Assembly: GCF_040712315.1 (NCBI RefSeq)
Contig: NC_134015.1
Coordinates: forward strand, 43,979,464 to 44,043,463
Direction: 5' to 3'
DNA length: 64,000 nucleotides
From: Castanea sativa
Lineage: Eukaryota > Streptophyta > Magnoliopsida > Fagales > Fagaceae
This document shows, one piece after another, positions 24,128-33,646 of the stretch. Made by a program: the position numbers and the translations under genes. Below the pieces are notes generated by a model. That model saw only the letters and a program-made list of their open reading frames with translations, was not told the DNA's origin and searched no databases. The number at the start of each line of letters is the position of its first letter. Position 1 is the first letter of the stretch.

Positions 24128-24135
24128 TATATAAG
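24128..24135 (+). promoter_or_regulatory. TATA box (P2)
   Basis: TATATAAG. The context is conserved with 30913-30920, 43808-43815 and, on the minus strand, 15245-15252 and 18411-18418. Confidence 0.8.
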
Positions 24136-24366
24136 GCAGCCTCATCTCCATTCATCAGCAGGTCCAATTTTGTGAGGAAACAAGGCCTAGTCAACCTTGA
24201 GAGCAACTCCAAAATTCCCTCCTCTTCCAGCCAAGAGTACCAGTGACTCAGTCAAAATACCTTAGTCGGTATTAGTCATTGTAATCAAATAGCCCCAGTC
24301 GGCTTTTGTTTTTATCTTCCGCATATTAGCCCCAGTCGGCCCCCAGTCTGTAGCTTACCCCCCTTT

Positions 24367-24384
24367 TGGTATCAGAGCCAAGTT
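24367..24384 (+). promoter_or_regulatory. tRNA-iMet primer-binding site (P2)
   Basis: TGGTATCAGAGCCAAGTT: 14 contiguous bases complementary to initiator tRNA-Met, then one mismatch and further matches. Confidence 0.9.
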
Positions 24385-25010
24385 TGGCCCGGTCGGATTG
24401 TAAGTTACTGTTTATCATATAAATCAAGTTGGTCGGCACTGCCGCCATAGTTATCACACTTATTTTTGGCATTATAATTATTTTGAATTATTTTGATATA
24501 TCTCCCATATATTGTTGTGCATCCATTTCATGATAACTCTTCCGATTCAATTTATTTATTTCTTCAACTGTTGATGTACTGGTTTAGTATTTGGTTCAAA
24601 TATCTTCTATTGGTATGCTGAGCCTCCTTCTAACCATTCTATTCATTATCTTGTGATTATTTGTTCAAATTAACCTTTGCTTCACTGTTATCCCTATTCT
24701 TCATATTCCTGTGTTTAGCCCAAAGTTTGTTGCAGATCTATACCCCTGAGATAGGTAACCTTGTTCTGTGTGGTTTTCCCTTGTAAGATCCGAAAATCTT
24801 CCTGGTTTTGGTTTGGTCAGCCCGTTGAAGCCGAGAGAAGGCGTGTAAGGGTGGTCCCCATTTTTGGAAGAGAGTCCGGCAGAAGGTTTACACAGTCGGT
24901 GTCTATCCCATAGTTGTATTTGTGCTTCAGATCTAAAGGTTTGATCCAGAAGTTTGAGGATAAAGGTGACTAGGTTGTAATCGTTGATTTAAACTCTTAA
25001 CCCCAGAATC

Positions 25011-26197
25011 ATGAATAGTTTGTTCAGAAGTTTCTCATCCACTAGCAGTAGATGTTCTCAACCCACATCCATTCCAGATATCCCAGCAGATGTAGGAGTA
25101 GTTAATTCGGAGTCTTTTGAGCTATCTGACTTAGATTTAGACATAGGAGATTGGAATATCCCAAAAGTTTCCACTAGCCAATTCTATAAGTCTTCATGGT
25201 CTTTTAAAACAGCTTTTAGAACAGACTACCATGTCAAGACCATAGAACAAGTCTATGGAATCAACAAGGAGTACGAAACGTGCTACTTGTTATCACCCTC
25301 AGCCATCCAAAGACACAAAGACAATGGACATAACTTCCTACACATAGGATTAATCCAAGTTGGAGTGAAACCACTCACCAGACGAGGTTTGAACAGCTCA
25401 ATCCTCATGGCCCTTAGAGATGCTCGACATATTAGGTTCGATGACAGCCTCTTAGGAACCATAGAAACCAGTCTTAGTGACGGTCCCATCCATTTTAACT
25501 GTTTTCCAGATTTTAGTATCTACCTCCATGACAAAACAGTTATCAAAGCCCTCACCCTAAATATCAAGACACATGGAACCCTCATGACACAGGGAACCAG
25601 TCAGATCGCCTTGATATACAGAGTTTACTACAAGTGCATGAGAACGAACATGAATGTTGGAGCACTTGATAGGAGACAGAAGGGTGAAACAACCCTCATC
25701 CAGACTACTGACCTCAGAGCTAAAGTTAGGGTACCTAGAACCCTCAAATGGTCAGATGTCACATTCCCAGCCAATTGGATGTTAGAGAATGAGAACCATA
25801 CTCTACAGATCCAAAACCCAGCCCAGAATCCAGATCTAGAATTTGTCCAGCAACTAGCCGACGGCACGGTTAGGTTAAGTTTCGACAGATCTAGGCTTAG
25901 CACTCCTCTAGACTATGAGTGTAGGCAACCTCTGGACATATCCCAGTATAGATCCCCATTGGATCTACAAGAGCCCCATAAACGATCACTGTCTACCATA
26001 GAGACAGACCAGTATCCCAGTGTAGTTCAACCAGACCTCTAGGATCACCATTCCCAAGGTCTAGAAGAGACATAGGTGTTCAGCTTCAGGGAGTTAGAAC
26101 CAATTCCCAACTCACCACACCTTGCTACACAGCCAAACAGGATTCGATTATCGATGAAGAAGACAATCAATCTCCCCCATCCCCATCTGGAACTGAT
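25011..26197 (+). pseudogene. Component A movement protein, N-terminal part of ORF1 (unit P2)
   Basis: ATG at 25011; open to a stop at 26040-26042 (343 codons). 30K-superfamily movement protein with GVKPLTRRGLN and DGPIHFNCFPDF, acting at plasmodesmata. The frame leaves the polyprotein frame near 25988, where sister copies have cagtcacctg and this copy has cgatcactg (one base fewer). The remaining ORF1 resumes in the -1 frame. The change sits on CAG/CTG triplets, so it may be a sequence error. The movement protein is close to that of component B, so A and B share this module. Confidence 0.85.
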
Positions 26198-29100
26198 ATG
26201 GAACAGCCTCCAGATCAGCAAGAGGATTCTCTGAACCTTTTGGTTCTTAACAGAGAGTTCGCTCCTGACCTAGAAAAGTTAGGCAAGGAGTTTAGTTCTG
26301 AGGAAAACAGGACTAAAAGAGCAGCCTACAAAGCCAACTATACCACTGAGCAAAAGCAAAAAGTATTTGATTCATGGAAGGCATTCATGAGGGAAATATC
26401 CCGTAATGTCCCCTTTTTCATATACTTCGAAAGGTATTTTGGCCAGCAAAAGCAGTTCTGTGTTCTCACCAGAACATGGATCCCAGTAGAACCCAACCCA
26501 GCTATGAATATGGTTGGCAATCCAAGTCTTAAGCAGCCTCTAGTCAAGTTACCTGTAACCAACCCCAGATATGCTAAGGACAAATCAGCCTTAGAAATAG
26601 TTACCCAGAAACTTGAAGAGCTAGCAAAGAAACCAGCCGTTCCTTCACCTAAAGGTACAAGTCAGCTTAAGATGTTAAAAATCCGTACAGCCTCTAGTAG
26701 TTCCTCCTCTGAAACAGAAGAAGAAACCCTAGAAGCCAAATGGAGACGCCTAAGGCTAAAAAGACCTGAAAGGAAGGCTAGACAAGCTCATCGACCCATT
26801 TCCAAAGCTTACAGGGAAACAAAGAAGAATAAGCCTGGAAAATGTTATGTTTGTGGCAAGCGTGATCATTTCAAAAGAGATTGTAGCTCCAGAACCTCCC
26901 ACCTAAAACTAGGTGACCCTCAGGAGCCTAGCACAACCCAACAGCCTTTGATTCAGGAAACAAGCAAACCTGAACCCAGTAACCATCAACCCAAGGTAGA
27001 TTTGGACCAATCCCACAATAGGTTTGTCCTATCCAAGAAGGAAGTTCAGATCAACGACCTTCAAAAAGAAACCAAGGAAACAGGGTGTGAAATTAGAATC
27101 CTAAAACAGAGTCTTAAAGCCCTCCAGGAAACTCAACCCTTGGGAAGCACTTCCCATCAAAGCAATGAGGAATGTCCCTCATGTGAAGAAGTTGGTCATA
27201 CAGTTAACCCTACTACCGATCTCATCTATAAACCCAGCAACAAATTGGTTTTAGATGTTATCACTAGGATTAACTTCCATAAATGGCATTCCAAAGTCAG
27301 GATTGTCATTAGTAAAGATTTTGAATTCGAGGTCATAGCCTTAATTGATTCAGGTGCTGATCTCAACTGCATCCAAGAAGGTATCATTCCCTCCAAGTAC
27401 TTTAAAAAGTCCAGGGAACGGTTGACATCCGCAAGTGGCGGAAAAATGCAGATTGAATTCAAACTTCCTAAAGCCCATGTTTGCCAAGATAATATGTGTT
27501 TCAAAACCACATTTGTTCTTGTCAAAAATATGACAGACAAGGTCATTTTAGGAAATCCTTTCCTTTACATCCTTTACCCTTTCACAGTGGATAGTAAAGG
27601 AATCACTACCCAGCCCTTTGGCCAAACCATCAAGTTTAGGTTTATCAGTGAACCGGTGCCTAGAAACATTAGCACCATCCAGACCGATACAATCTCCGAA
27701 ACCTTAAACCTGATTAATGCCAAGTCCATACATCTTAAGTACCTCCAGGAGGAAATAAGATACAAGAAAGTTGAGGGCCAACTAGCTTGTAAAACCCTCC
27801 AAGAAGAGATCAGAAAGTTTGAGGAAAGACTTAAGCAGGAAGTCTGCTCTGATCTACCCACAGCTTTTTGGCATAGAAAGAGACACGAAGTAGCTCTCCC
27901 ATATGTCAAAGATTTCAGTGAAAAGGATATCCCTACGAAAGCTCGGCCTATCCAAATGAACCAGGAGCTTATGGATACTTGCAAAGCTGAAATAGAGGAC
28001 CTCATTGAGAAAGGAATCATCAGGAAATCTAGATCACCATGGTCTTGTCCAGCCTTTTATGTCCAGAAAAATGCTGAGATAGAAAGAGGTGTCCCTAGAT
28101 TAGTCATCAACTACAAGCCCCTCAACAAAGTCTTAGAATGGGTAAGGTATCCAATTCCCAACAAAAAGGACTTAGTCAACAGGCTTAGCAAAGCAGTTGT
28201 TTTCAGCAAGTTTGATATGAAGAGTGGATTTTGGCAAATACAAATCAGAGAGCCTGATAGGTATAAAACAGCCTTTACCACACCCTTTGGTCATTATGAG
28301 TGGAATGTGATGCCTTTCGGTCTAAAAAATGCACCTTCTGAGTTCCAAAATATCATGAATGAGATTTTTAATCCATTCTCCAGCCATGCCATTGTGTACA
28401 TCGACGATGTACTCATCTTTTCAGAATCCTTGGAAAAACATTGGAAGCACCTAAGAGCATTCCTCAACACCATCAAACTCAATGGTCTTGTTGTTTCAGC
28501 CCCCAAGATCAAACTTTTCCAAACTAGAGTTCGTTTCTTAGGTTTTGATATTCATCATGGTGTTATCAAACCCATAGACAGAGCTATCCAGTTTGCAGAT
28601 AAATTTCCAGATGAAATCCTAGATAAAACCCAGCTTCAGAGATTTCTAGGTTCTCTCAACTACATCTCAGATTTCTATCAAAATCTCAGGCAACAATGCA
28701 AACTCCTTTTTGATAGACTTCGAACCAATCCTTCCCCATGGACCCCAGCTCATACCACAGTGGTCCAGCATATCAAGCAATATATCAGAACCCTTCCTTG
28801 TTTAGGAATTCCTTCTAACAACTCATTCAAGATTGTCCAGACTGATGCCTCAAACATAGGTTACGGTGGCATCCTCCTCCAGCGTGTTAATCCCAATTCC
28901 CCTGAACAAATAGTTTGTTTCCATTCGGGAATATGGACTCCTGCTCAAATTAACTATAGTACTATCAAAAAAGAAATATTATCTATAGTACTATGCATTT
29001 CAAAATTCCAAAGTGATCTTTTAAATCAAAAGTTTTTAATCAGAATTGATTGTAAATCAGCAAAACATGTTTTGGAAAAAGATGTTCAAAACATTGCATC

Positions 29101-29269
29101 AAAACAGATTTTTGCACGATGGCAAGCCATCCTTTCAGTTTTTGACTTTGATTTAGAATTCATTGAAGGAAACCAGAACAGCATCCCTGATTTCCTAACC
29201 CGTGAATTTTTGCAGAATCACAGCCAAGATGTCCGGGAAGAAACCCGTACAACTGTCCCAACCCCCTAA
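26198..29269 (+). CDS. Component A polyprotein: zinc knuckle, aspartic protease, reverse transcriptase, RNase H (unit P2)
   Basis: An uninterrupted 1023-codon frame in the -1 frame relative to the movement protein. Domains by residue: linker with FIYFERYFGQQKQF (about 70-85); short basic region and zinc knuckle CYVCGKRDHFKRDC (about 216-229) without the large coat core seen in component B; aspartic protease with ALIDSGADLN (Asp about 384); reverse transcriptase from about 560 to 800 with FDMKSGFWQIQI, the VMPFGLKNAP block and catalytic YIDD at 734-737 (28397-28408); RNase H from about 870 with QTDAS and IDCKS, ending in DFLTREF. It makes the enzymes that copy the pregenomic RNA into DNA. The last 41 nt overlap ORF2. 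The Met at 26198 is probably internal to the ancestral ORF1. The frame is clearly conserved, but its upstream part is broken in this copy. Confidence 0.9.
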   Translation: MEQPPDQQEDSLNLLVLNREFAPDLEKLGKEFSSEENRTKRAAYKANYTTEQKQKVFDSWKAFMREISRNVPFFIYFERYFGQQKQFCVLTRTWIPVEPNPAMNMVGNPSLKQPLVKLPVTNPRYAKDKSALEIVTQKLEELAKKPAVPSPKGTSQLKMLKIRTASSSSSSETEEETLEAKWRRLRLKRPERKARQAHRPISKAYRETKKNKPGKCYVCGKRDHFKRDCSSRTSHLKLGDPQEPSTTQQPLIQETSKPEPSNHQPKVDLDQSHNRFVLSKKEVQINDLQKETKETGCEIRILKQSLKALQETQPLGSTSHQSNEECPSCEEVGHTVNPTTDLIYKPSNKLVLDVITRINFHKWHSKVRIVISKDFEFEVIALIDSGADLNCIQEGIIPSKYFKKSRERLTSASGGKMQIEFKLPKAHVCQDNMCFKTTFVLVKNMTDKVILGNPFLYILYPFTVDSKGITTQPFGQTIKFRFISEPVPRNISTIQTDTISETLNLINAKSIHLKYLQEEIRYKKVEGQLACKTLQEEIRKFEERLKQEVCSDLPTAFWHRKRHEVALPYVKDFSEKDIPTKARPIQMNQELMDTCKAEIEDLIEKGIIRKSRSPWSCPAFYVQKNAEIERGVPRLVINYKPLNKVLEWVRYPIPNKKDLVNRLSKAVVFSKFDMKSGFWQIQIREPDRYKTAFTTPFGHYEWNVMPFGLKNAPSEFQNIMNEIFNPFSSHAIVYIDDVLIFSESLEKHWKHLRAFLNTIKLNGLVVSAPKIKLFQTRVRFLGFDIHHGVIKPIDRAIQFADKFPDEILDKTQLQRFLGSLNYISDFYQNLRQQCKLLFDRLRTNPSPWTPAHTTVVQHIKQYIRTLPCLGIPSNNSFKIVQTDASNIGYGGILLQRVNPNSPEQIVCFHSGIWTPAQINYSTIKKEILSIVLCISKFQSDLLNQKFLIRIDCKSAKHVLEKDVQNIASKQIFARWQAILSVFDFDLEFIEGNQNSIPDFLTREFLQNHSQDVREETRTTVPTP

Positions 29270-30584
29270 GATCTCTAAACAGCAAAACCCTGTTGGTTCT
29301 AGCCAATCCCAAACCACAGGAAAGATTGTCCCAATCACCCCCAGCCAAATTGTCCCAGTATCCCAAGCAAGAAACCCCGGACAGGATAACCCTGCTTCAC
29401 CATCAATCATTGCCAATCGATATTTGGTTTCAGCAATTCCAAAACCAAATTATGAAAGGCAGCCTTATGGTCAGCCCAGTTACAGCTCAGCCCTAGCCTC
29501 CCCAGCACCCAAAACAATCAATCCTTATCAGATAGAAGAACATTTTAGCCATATCCAAACTCAGAGGCCTTCTTCCTATCCAGCTCAAAGAGGAGGACAG
29601 CCCTCTTATGTCAAAAAGACCTTTACCCAGCATATCTCTTATATCGAACCCCACCTGGTTCATATAACAGATCCCCTAGCCTTAGCTATGGAAGTATTGC
29701 CACCAAATTAGCATTTCTTACCCAAACATCCAGAGAAAAATATCCAGTTCTATAAGAGCATCCTCTCCCAGGAAAAGTCTGCTCAAATAGAAAACATCTA
29801 CAGCAAAGGGGACCCCCCAATAGTCCTCTATCACAAGTTCATCATCACCGGTTTTATCAGTAGTAAAGAATGGGGACAGCATCCTTCTTTGTTAAGGATC
29901 CTCAAAAACTACAGATCTCCATCAGGCTCAGTACTCCATTACAGTTATTATGACTACATGGACGCCTTTGAAAAAGTACTCTTCTTCCAGAACCAGAAAT
30001 TTAACCATTCATGGTTCTTAATGTTCAGCAAAGATTTTGACAGCCAAACCCCCTCCTGGTTTCTAAAGTGGTGGGAAATGTTTGGATCCATCTCTCAAAT
30101 CTTTCCAGAGCCATTACAAGATGCTTTGAGGTACTTTGATTCAAGGTGCAGCTCCTCTAAGCACAGATCCCAGTTCCCAATAATCTTGGTCTTCTCCCAG
30201 AGGTACAAGGTCCATTGGATCAGTATGTGGAAGTACGCAATCAACAGCAACCTCCTAGACCGAGAATTCTCAGTTAAATGGTGGGACAGCCTGAGGATAA
30301 AGCTAATCATCAGTCAGGTTTATAAAGATTATCCTCCTCCGGTCCGGAGACCTATTGCCCATAAGACAAGATCCCAGTCCAGCCTAGATTCTGTCCAGCT
30401 TGTTGGAAGATCCAGCAAGGAGTTAAAAGAATTAGCCCAGCAACTAATGGCTCATTCTCAGCAGCTAGAGTCAGAAGAACAGGTCTCTCCTACTGCTTCT
30501 GAAGGTTCAGTTAACCACAGTCCAATTGACCCTTTCCAGGATTCCCAAGATCCTTACAGCGGGTATAATTTGGATAGTGATTAA
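29229..30584 (+). pseudogene. Component A ORF2, unknown function, one nonsense codon (unit P2)
   Basis: The first ATG is at 29229 (MSGKKPV), overlapping the end of ORF1 by 41 nt. The frame could extend to a GTG at 29202, but a eukaryotic message would use the ATG. One TAG at 29709-29711 splits an otherwise single frame of about 450 codons, which continues open to TAA at 30582-30584. The N-terminal part is rich in Pro, Gln and Ser; the C-terminal part has many Trp/Tyr/Phe residues (for example WFLKWWEMFG) and a Gln/Ser-rich end. A second ORF downstream of the polyprotein is a florendovirus feature; its role is not known to me. No equivalent exists in component B units. Confidence 0.8.
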
Positions 30585-30912
30585 AATAGCATCCTGACCC
30601 AGCAACTCAGGATAAGATTCCAGTACGGTTACTATTCAGAATCAGCACCAGCCACTGATTTGAACGATTCGCTTTATCAACGATACCGGCACCCGATTCC
30701 TCGACGAGTTACTATTCCGGCGGTGGACCAAATCGGGAAAAGCAAAGGGACAAATCACCGTAGCATGAATAGTAAAAGCAATTTCTTGTTCACGTACACA
30801 ATCATTCCGAGATACTATTGCTTTCGGTGGAAACAGCTTTCACCCCAGTAAAAGCAATTTACTCTCCGTAATTTCAACAATCATCCAGCAGCATCCAAGG
30901 CTCCCTCCAGTC

Positions 30913-30920
30913 TATATAAG
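30913..30920 (+). promoter_or_regulatory. TATA box (P3)
   Basis: TATATAAG, type-1 promoter context (followed by gcagcctcatctcc). Confidence 0.8.
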
Positions 30921-31174
30921 GCAGCCTCATCTCCATTCATCAGCAGGTCCAATTTTGTGAGATAACAAGGTCCAGTCTTGAGAGAGCACCGGCAACTCCA
31001 AAATTCCCTCCTCTTCCAGCCAAGAGTACCAGTGACTCAGTCAAAATACCTTAGTCGGTATTAGTCATTGTAATCAAATAGCCCCAGTCGGCTTTTGTTT
31101 TTATCTTCCGCATATTAGCCCCAGTCGGCCCCCAGTCTGTAACTTACCCCCCTTTTGGTAACTTACCCCCCTTT

Positions 31175-31192
31175 TGGTATCAGAGCCAAGTT
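31175..31192 (+). promoter_or_regulatory. tRNA-iMet primer-binding site (P3)
   Basis: TGGTATCAGAGCCAAGTT, preceded by a duplicated 19-mer. Confidence 0.9.
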
Positions 31193-31811
31193 TGGCCCGG
31201 TCGGATTGTAAGTTACTGTTTATCATATAATCAAGTTGGTCGGCACTGCCGCCATAGTTATCCAGATTTTTGGCATTATAATTATTTTGAATTATTTTTT
31301 TCATACATCTCCCATATATGATTCATCTCTGTTTCATGATAACTCTGTCGTTCCAATTAATTTCTTTCTTCGTTTGCTATTACCCCATTGTGTTCTATTA
31401 CATTTGCAATTGGTAGGCTGAGCCTCCTTCTAACCATTTTATTCGTTATTCTGTGATTATTTGTTCAAATTAACTTTTGCTTCTCTGTTATCCCGATTCT
31501 TCTTATTCCTGTGTTTAGCCCAGAAAGTTTGTTGCAAATCTATATACCTGTGTAATAGGTTACCCAGTTCCGTGTTGTTCTCCGTTTTAAGACCGAAAAT
31601 CTTCCTGGTTTGGGTTTAGCCCGTTGAAGCCGAGGGAAGGCGTGTAAGGGTGATCCCCATTTTGGAAGAGAGTCCGGCAGAAGGAGTTTTACGGTTGGTA
31701 TCTATCCCATAGTTGTATACTTTTGTTTCAGATCTAAAGGTTAGATCCAGAAGTTTGAGGTTAAAGGTGACTAGGTTGTAATCGTTGATTTAAACTCTTA
31801 ACCCCAGAATC

Positions 31812-33000
31812 ATGAATAGTTTGTTCAGAAGTTACTCATCCACCAGCAGTAGATGTTCTCAACCCACATCCATACCAGATATCCCAGCAGACGTAGGAGT
31901 AGTTAATTCGGAGTCTTTTGAGCTATCTGATTTAGATCTAGACATAGGAGATTGGAATATCCCAAAGGTTTCCACCAGCCAATTCTATAAGTCTTCATGG
32001 TCTTTGAAAACAGCTTTCAAAACAGACTACCATGTCAAGACCATAGAACAAGTCTATGGAATCAACAAGGAGTACGAAACGTGCTACTTGTTATCACCCT
32101 CAGCTATCCAAAGACATAAAGATAATGGACATAACTTCCTACACATAGGATTAGTCCAAGTTGGAGTGAAACCACTCACCAGACGAGGTTTGAACAGCTC
32201 AATCCTCATGGCCCTTAGAGATGCTCGACATATTAGGTTCGATGACAGCCTCTTAGGAACCATAGAAACCGATCTTAGTGACGGTCCCATCCATTTTAAC
32301 TGTTTTCCGCATTTCACTATCTATCTCCATGACAAAACGGTTATCAAAGCCCTCACCCTAAATATCAAGACACATGGAACCCTCATGACACGGGGAACCG
32401 GTCGGATCGCCTTGATATACGAGTTTACTACAAGTGCATGAGAACGAACATGAATGTTGGAGCACTTGATAGGAGACAGAAGGGTGAAACAACCCTTATC
32501 CAGACTACTGACCCCAGAGCTAAAGTTAGGGTACCTAGAACCCTCAAATGGTCAGATGTCACCTTCCCAGCCAATTGGATGTTAGAGAATGAGAATCATG
32601 CTCTACAGATCCAAAACCCAGCTCAGAATCCAGATCTAGAGTTTGTCCAACAACTAGCCGACGGCACGGTTAGGTTAAGCTTCGACAGATCTAGGCTTAG
32701 CACTCCTCTAGACTATGAGTGTAGGCAACCCCTGGACTTATCCCAGTATAGATCTCCATTAGATCTACGGCACCCCATAAACGGTCACTGTCTACCTTAG
32801 AGACGAGACCCGGCATCCCGGTGTAGCTCAACCGGACCTCTTAGGATCACCTTTTCCTAGGTCTATAAGAGACATAGGTGTTCGGCTTCGTGGAGTTAGA
32901 ACCAATTCCCAACTCACCACACCTTGCTACACGGCCAAACAGATTCGATTGTCAATGAGGAAGACGATCAATCACCCCCATCCCCATCCGGAACCGATAT
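31812..33000 (+). pseudogene. Component B movement protein (unit P3), frameshifted
   Basis: ATG at 31812. The 30K-type movement protein is open to 32441, then continues in another frame at 32438-32800, then is broken again. The first shift is at tacgagttt, where sister copies read tacagagttt. From about 32270 on, almost every difference from P2 falls on CAG/CTG. Apart from these sites the gene is very similar to the copy at 25011. Confidence 0.85.
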
Positions 33001-33646
33001 GGAACAGCCTCCGGATCAGCAAGAAGAATCTCTGAATATCTTAGTGTTAAACGAGAGAATTCGCCCACGACCTAGAAGAATTAGGTAAGGAGTTTAGTTC
33101 GAGGAAAACGAGGACTAAAAGAGAAGCCTACAAAGCCAATTATACCAGAGATCAAAAAGAAAAGGTATTTGATTCATGGACGGCATTCATGAGGGAAATA
33201 TCCCGTAATGTCCCCTTTTTCATATACTTCGAACGGTATTATGGCCAAAGAAAGCGCTTCGTGTTCTCACCAGAACATGGACCATAGAAGGACCCAATGC
33301 AACCAAGGAAGTTGTAAGGTCTAGCCATCCACCCCTAGAAGCCATAACCTTCAATCATCGGAGAACGGAGATAATAGCCTCTCCTTTCAAAGCAGCCACC
33401 GATAGGCACCAACCGGTTGACAAGGTTATTGAGCAAAACAACTACACCAACCAGTGTCTAAATGTCATAGGAAAACAGCTTGACAGGATAGAAGATAAGA
33501 TCGAAAACAAAGTTATCCTCCAGCCAGGAAACTCTAGTAAACCGATCCAAACTCTAGACAAGCCTTTAGTCAAGTTACCTACAACTAGACACACCAGCCT
33601 CAGTCATCCTAAGGAGAAGTCAGCCTTAGAGATAGTCAGCCAGAAA
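33001..33646 (+). pseudogene. Linker region of component B (unit P3), several frameshifts in its first half
   Basis: Recognisable by nucleotide similarity to 15850-16350 (complement) and 12400-13180 (complement). Indels at about 33050, 33065, 33100-33115 and 33245-33260 all coincide with CAG/CTG positions of the sister copies. From about 33290 the frame becomes clean and runs into the coat ORF. Confidence 0.75.

Larger units (their letters stand above)
23825..25010 (+). promoter_or_regulatory. Virus noncoding region P2: promoter, leader and PBS
   Basis: Complete intergenic region preceding component A. It contains two AGTAAAAGCAATTTAC-type elements around 23985-24077, TATA box TATATAAG at 24128-24135, a transcription start probably about 30 bp downstream, a PBS at 24367-24384 and an ATG at 25011. 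A leader of roughly 850 nt with PBS in its middle is typical of Caulimoviridae. No AATAAA signal was found, so the polyadenylation signal must be a variant or lie elsewhere. Confidence 0.85.
30585..31811 (+). promoter_or_regulatory. Virus noncoding region P3: promoter, leader and PBS
   Basis: TATA box TATATAAG at 30913-30920 and a PBS at 31175-31192. Just upstream of the PBS the 19-base string aacttaccccccttttggt is present twice in tandem (31141-31178), unlike other copies. A patch at 30655-30775 differs from 43570-43640 mainly at CAG triplets (CAG read as CG, CGG or CGA). Confidence 0.85.

Noticed and set aside
24367..24384. tRNA gene remnant suggested by the initiator-tRNA complement
   Set aside because: Only the 18-base PBS is complementary; there is no cloverleaf sequence around it.
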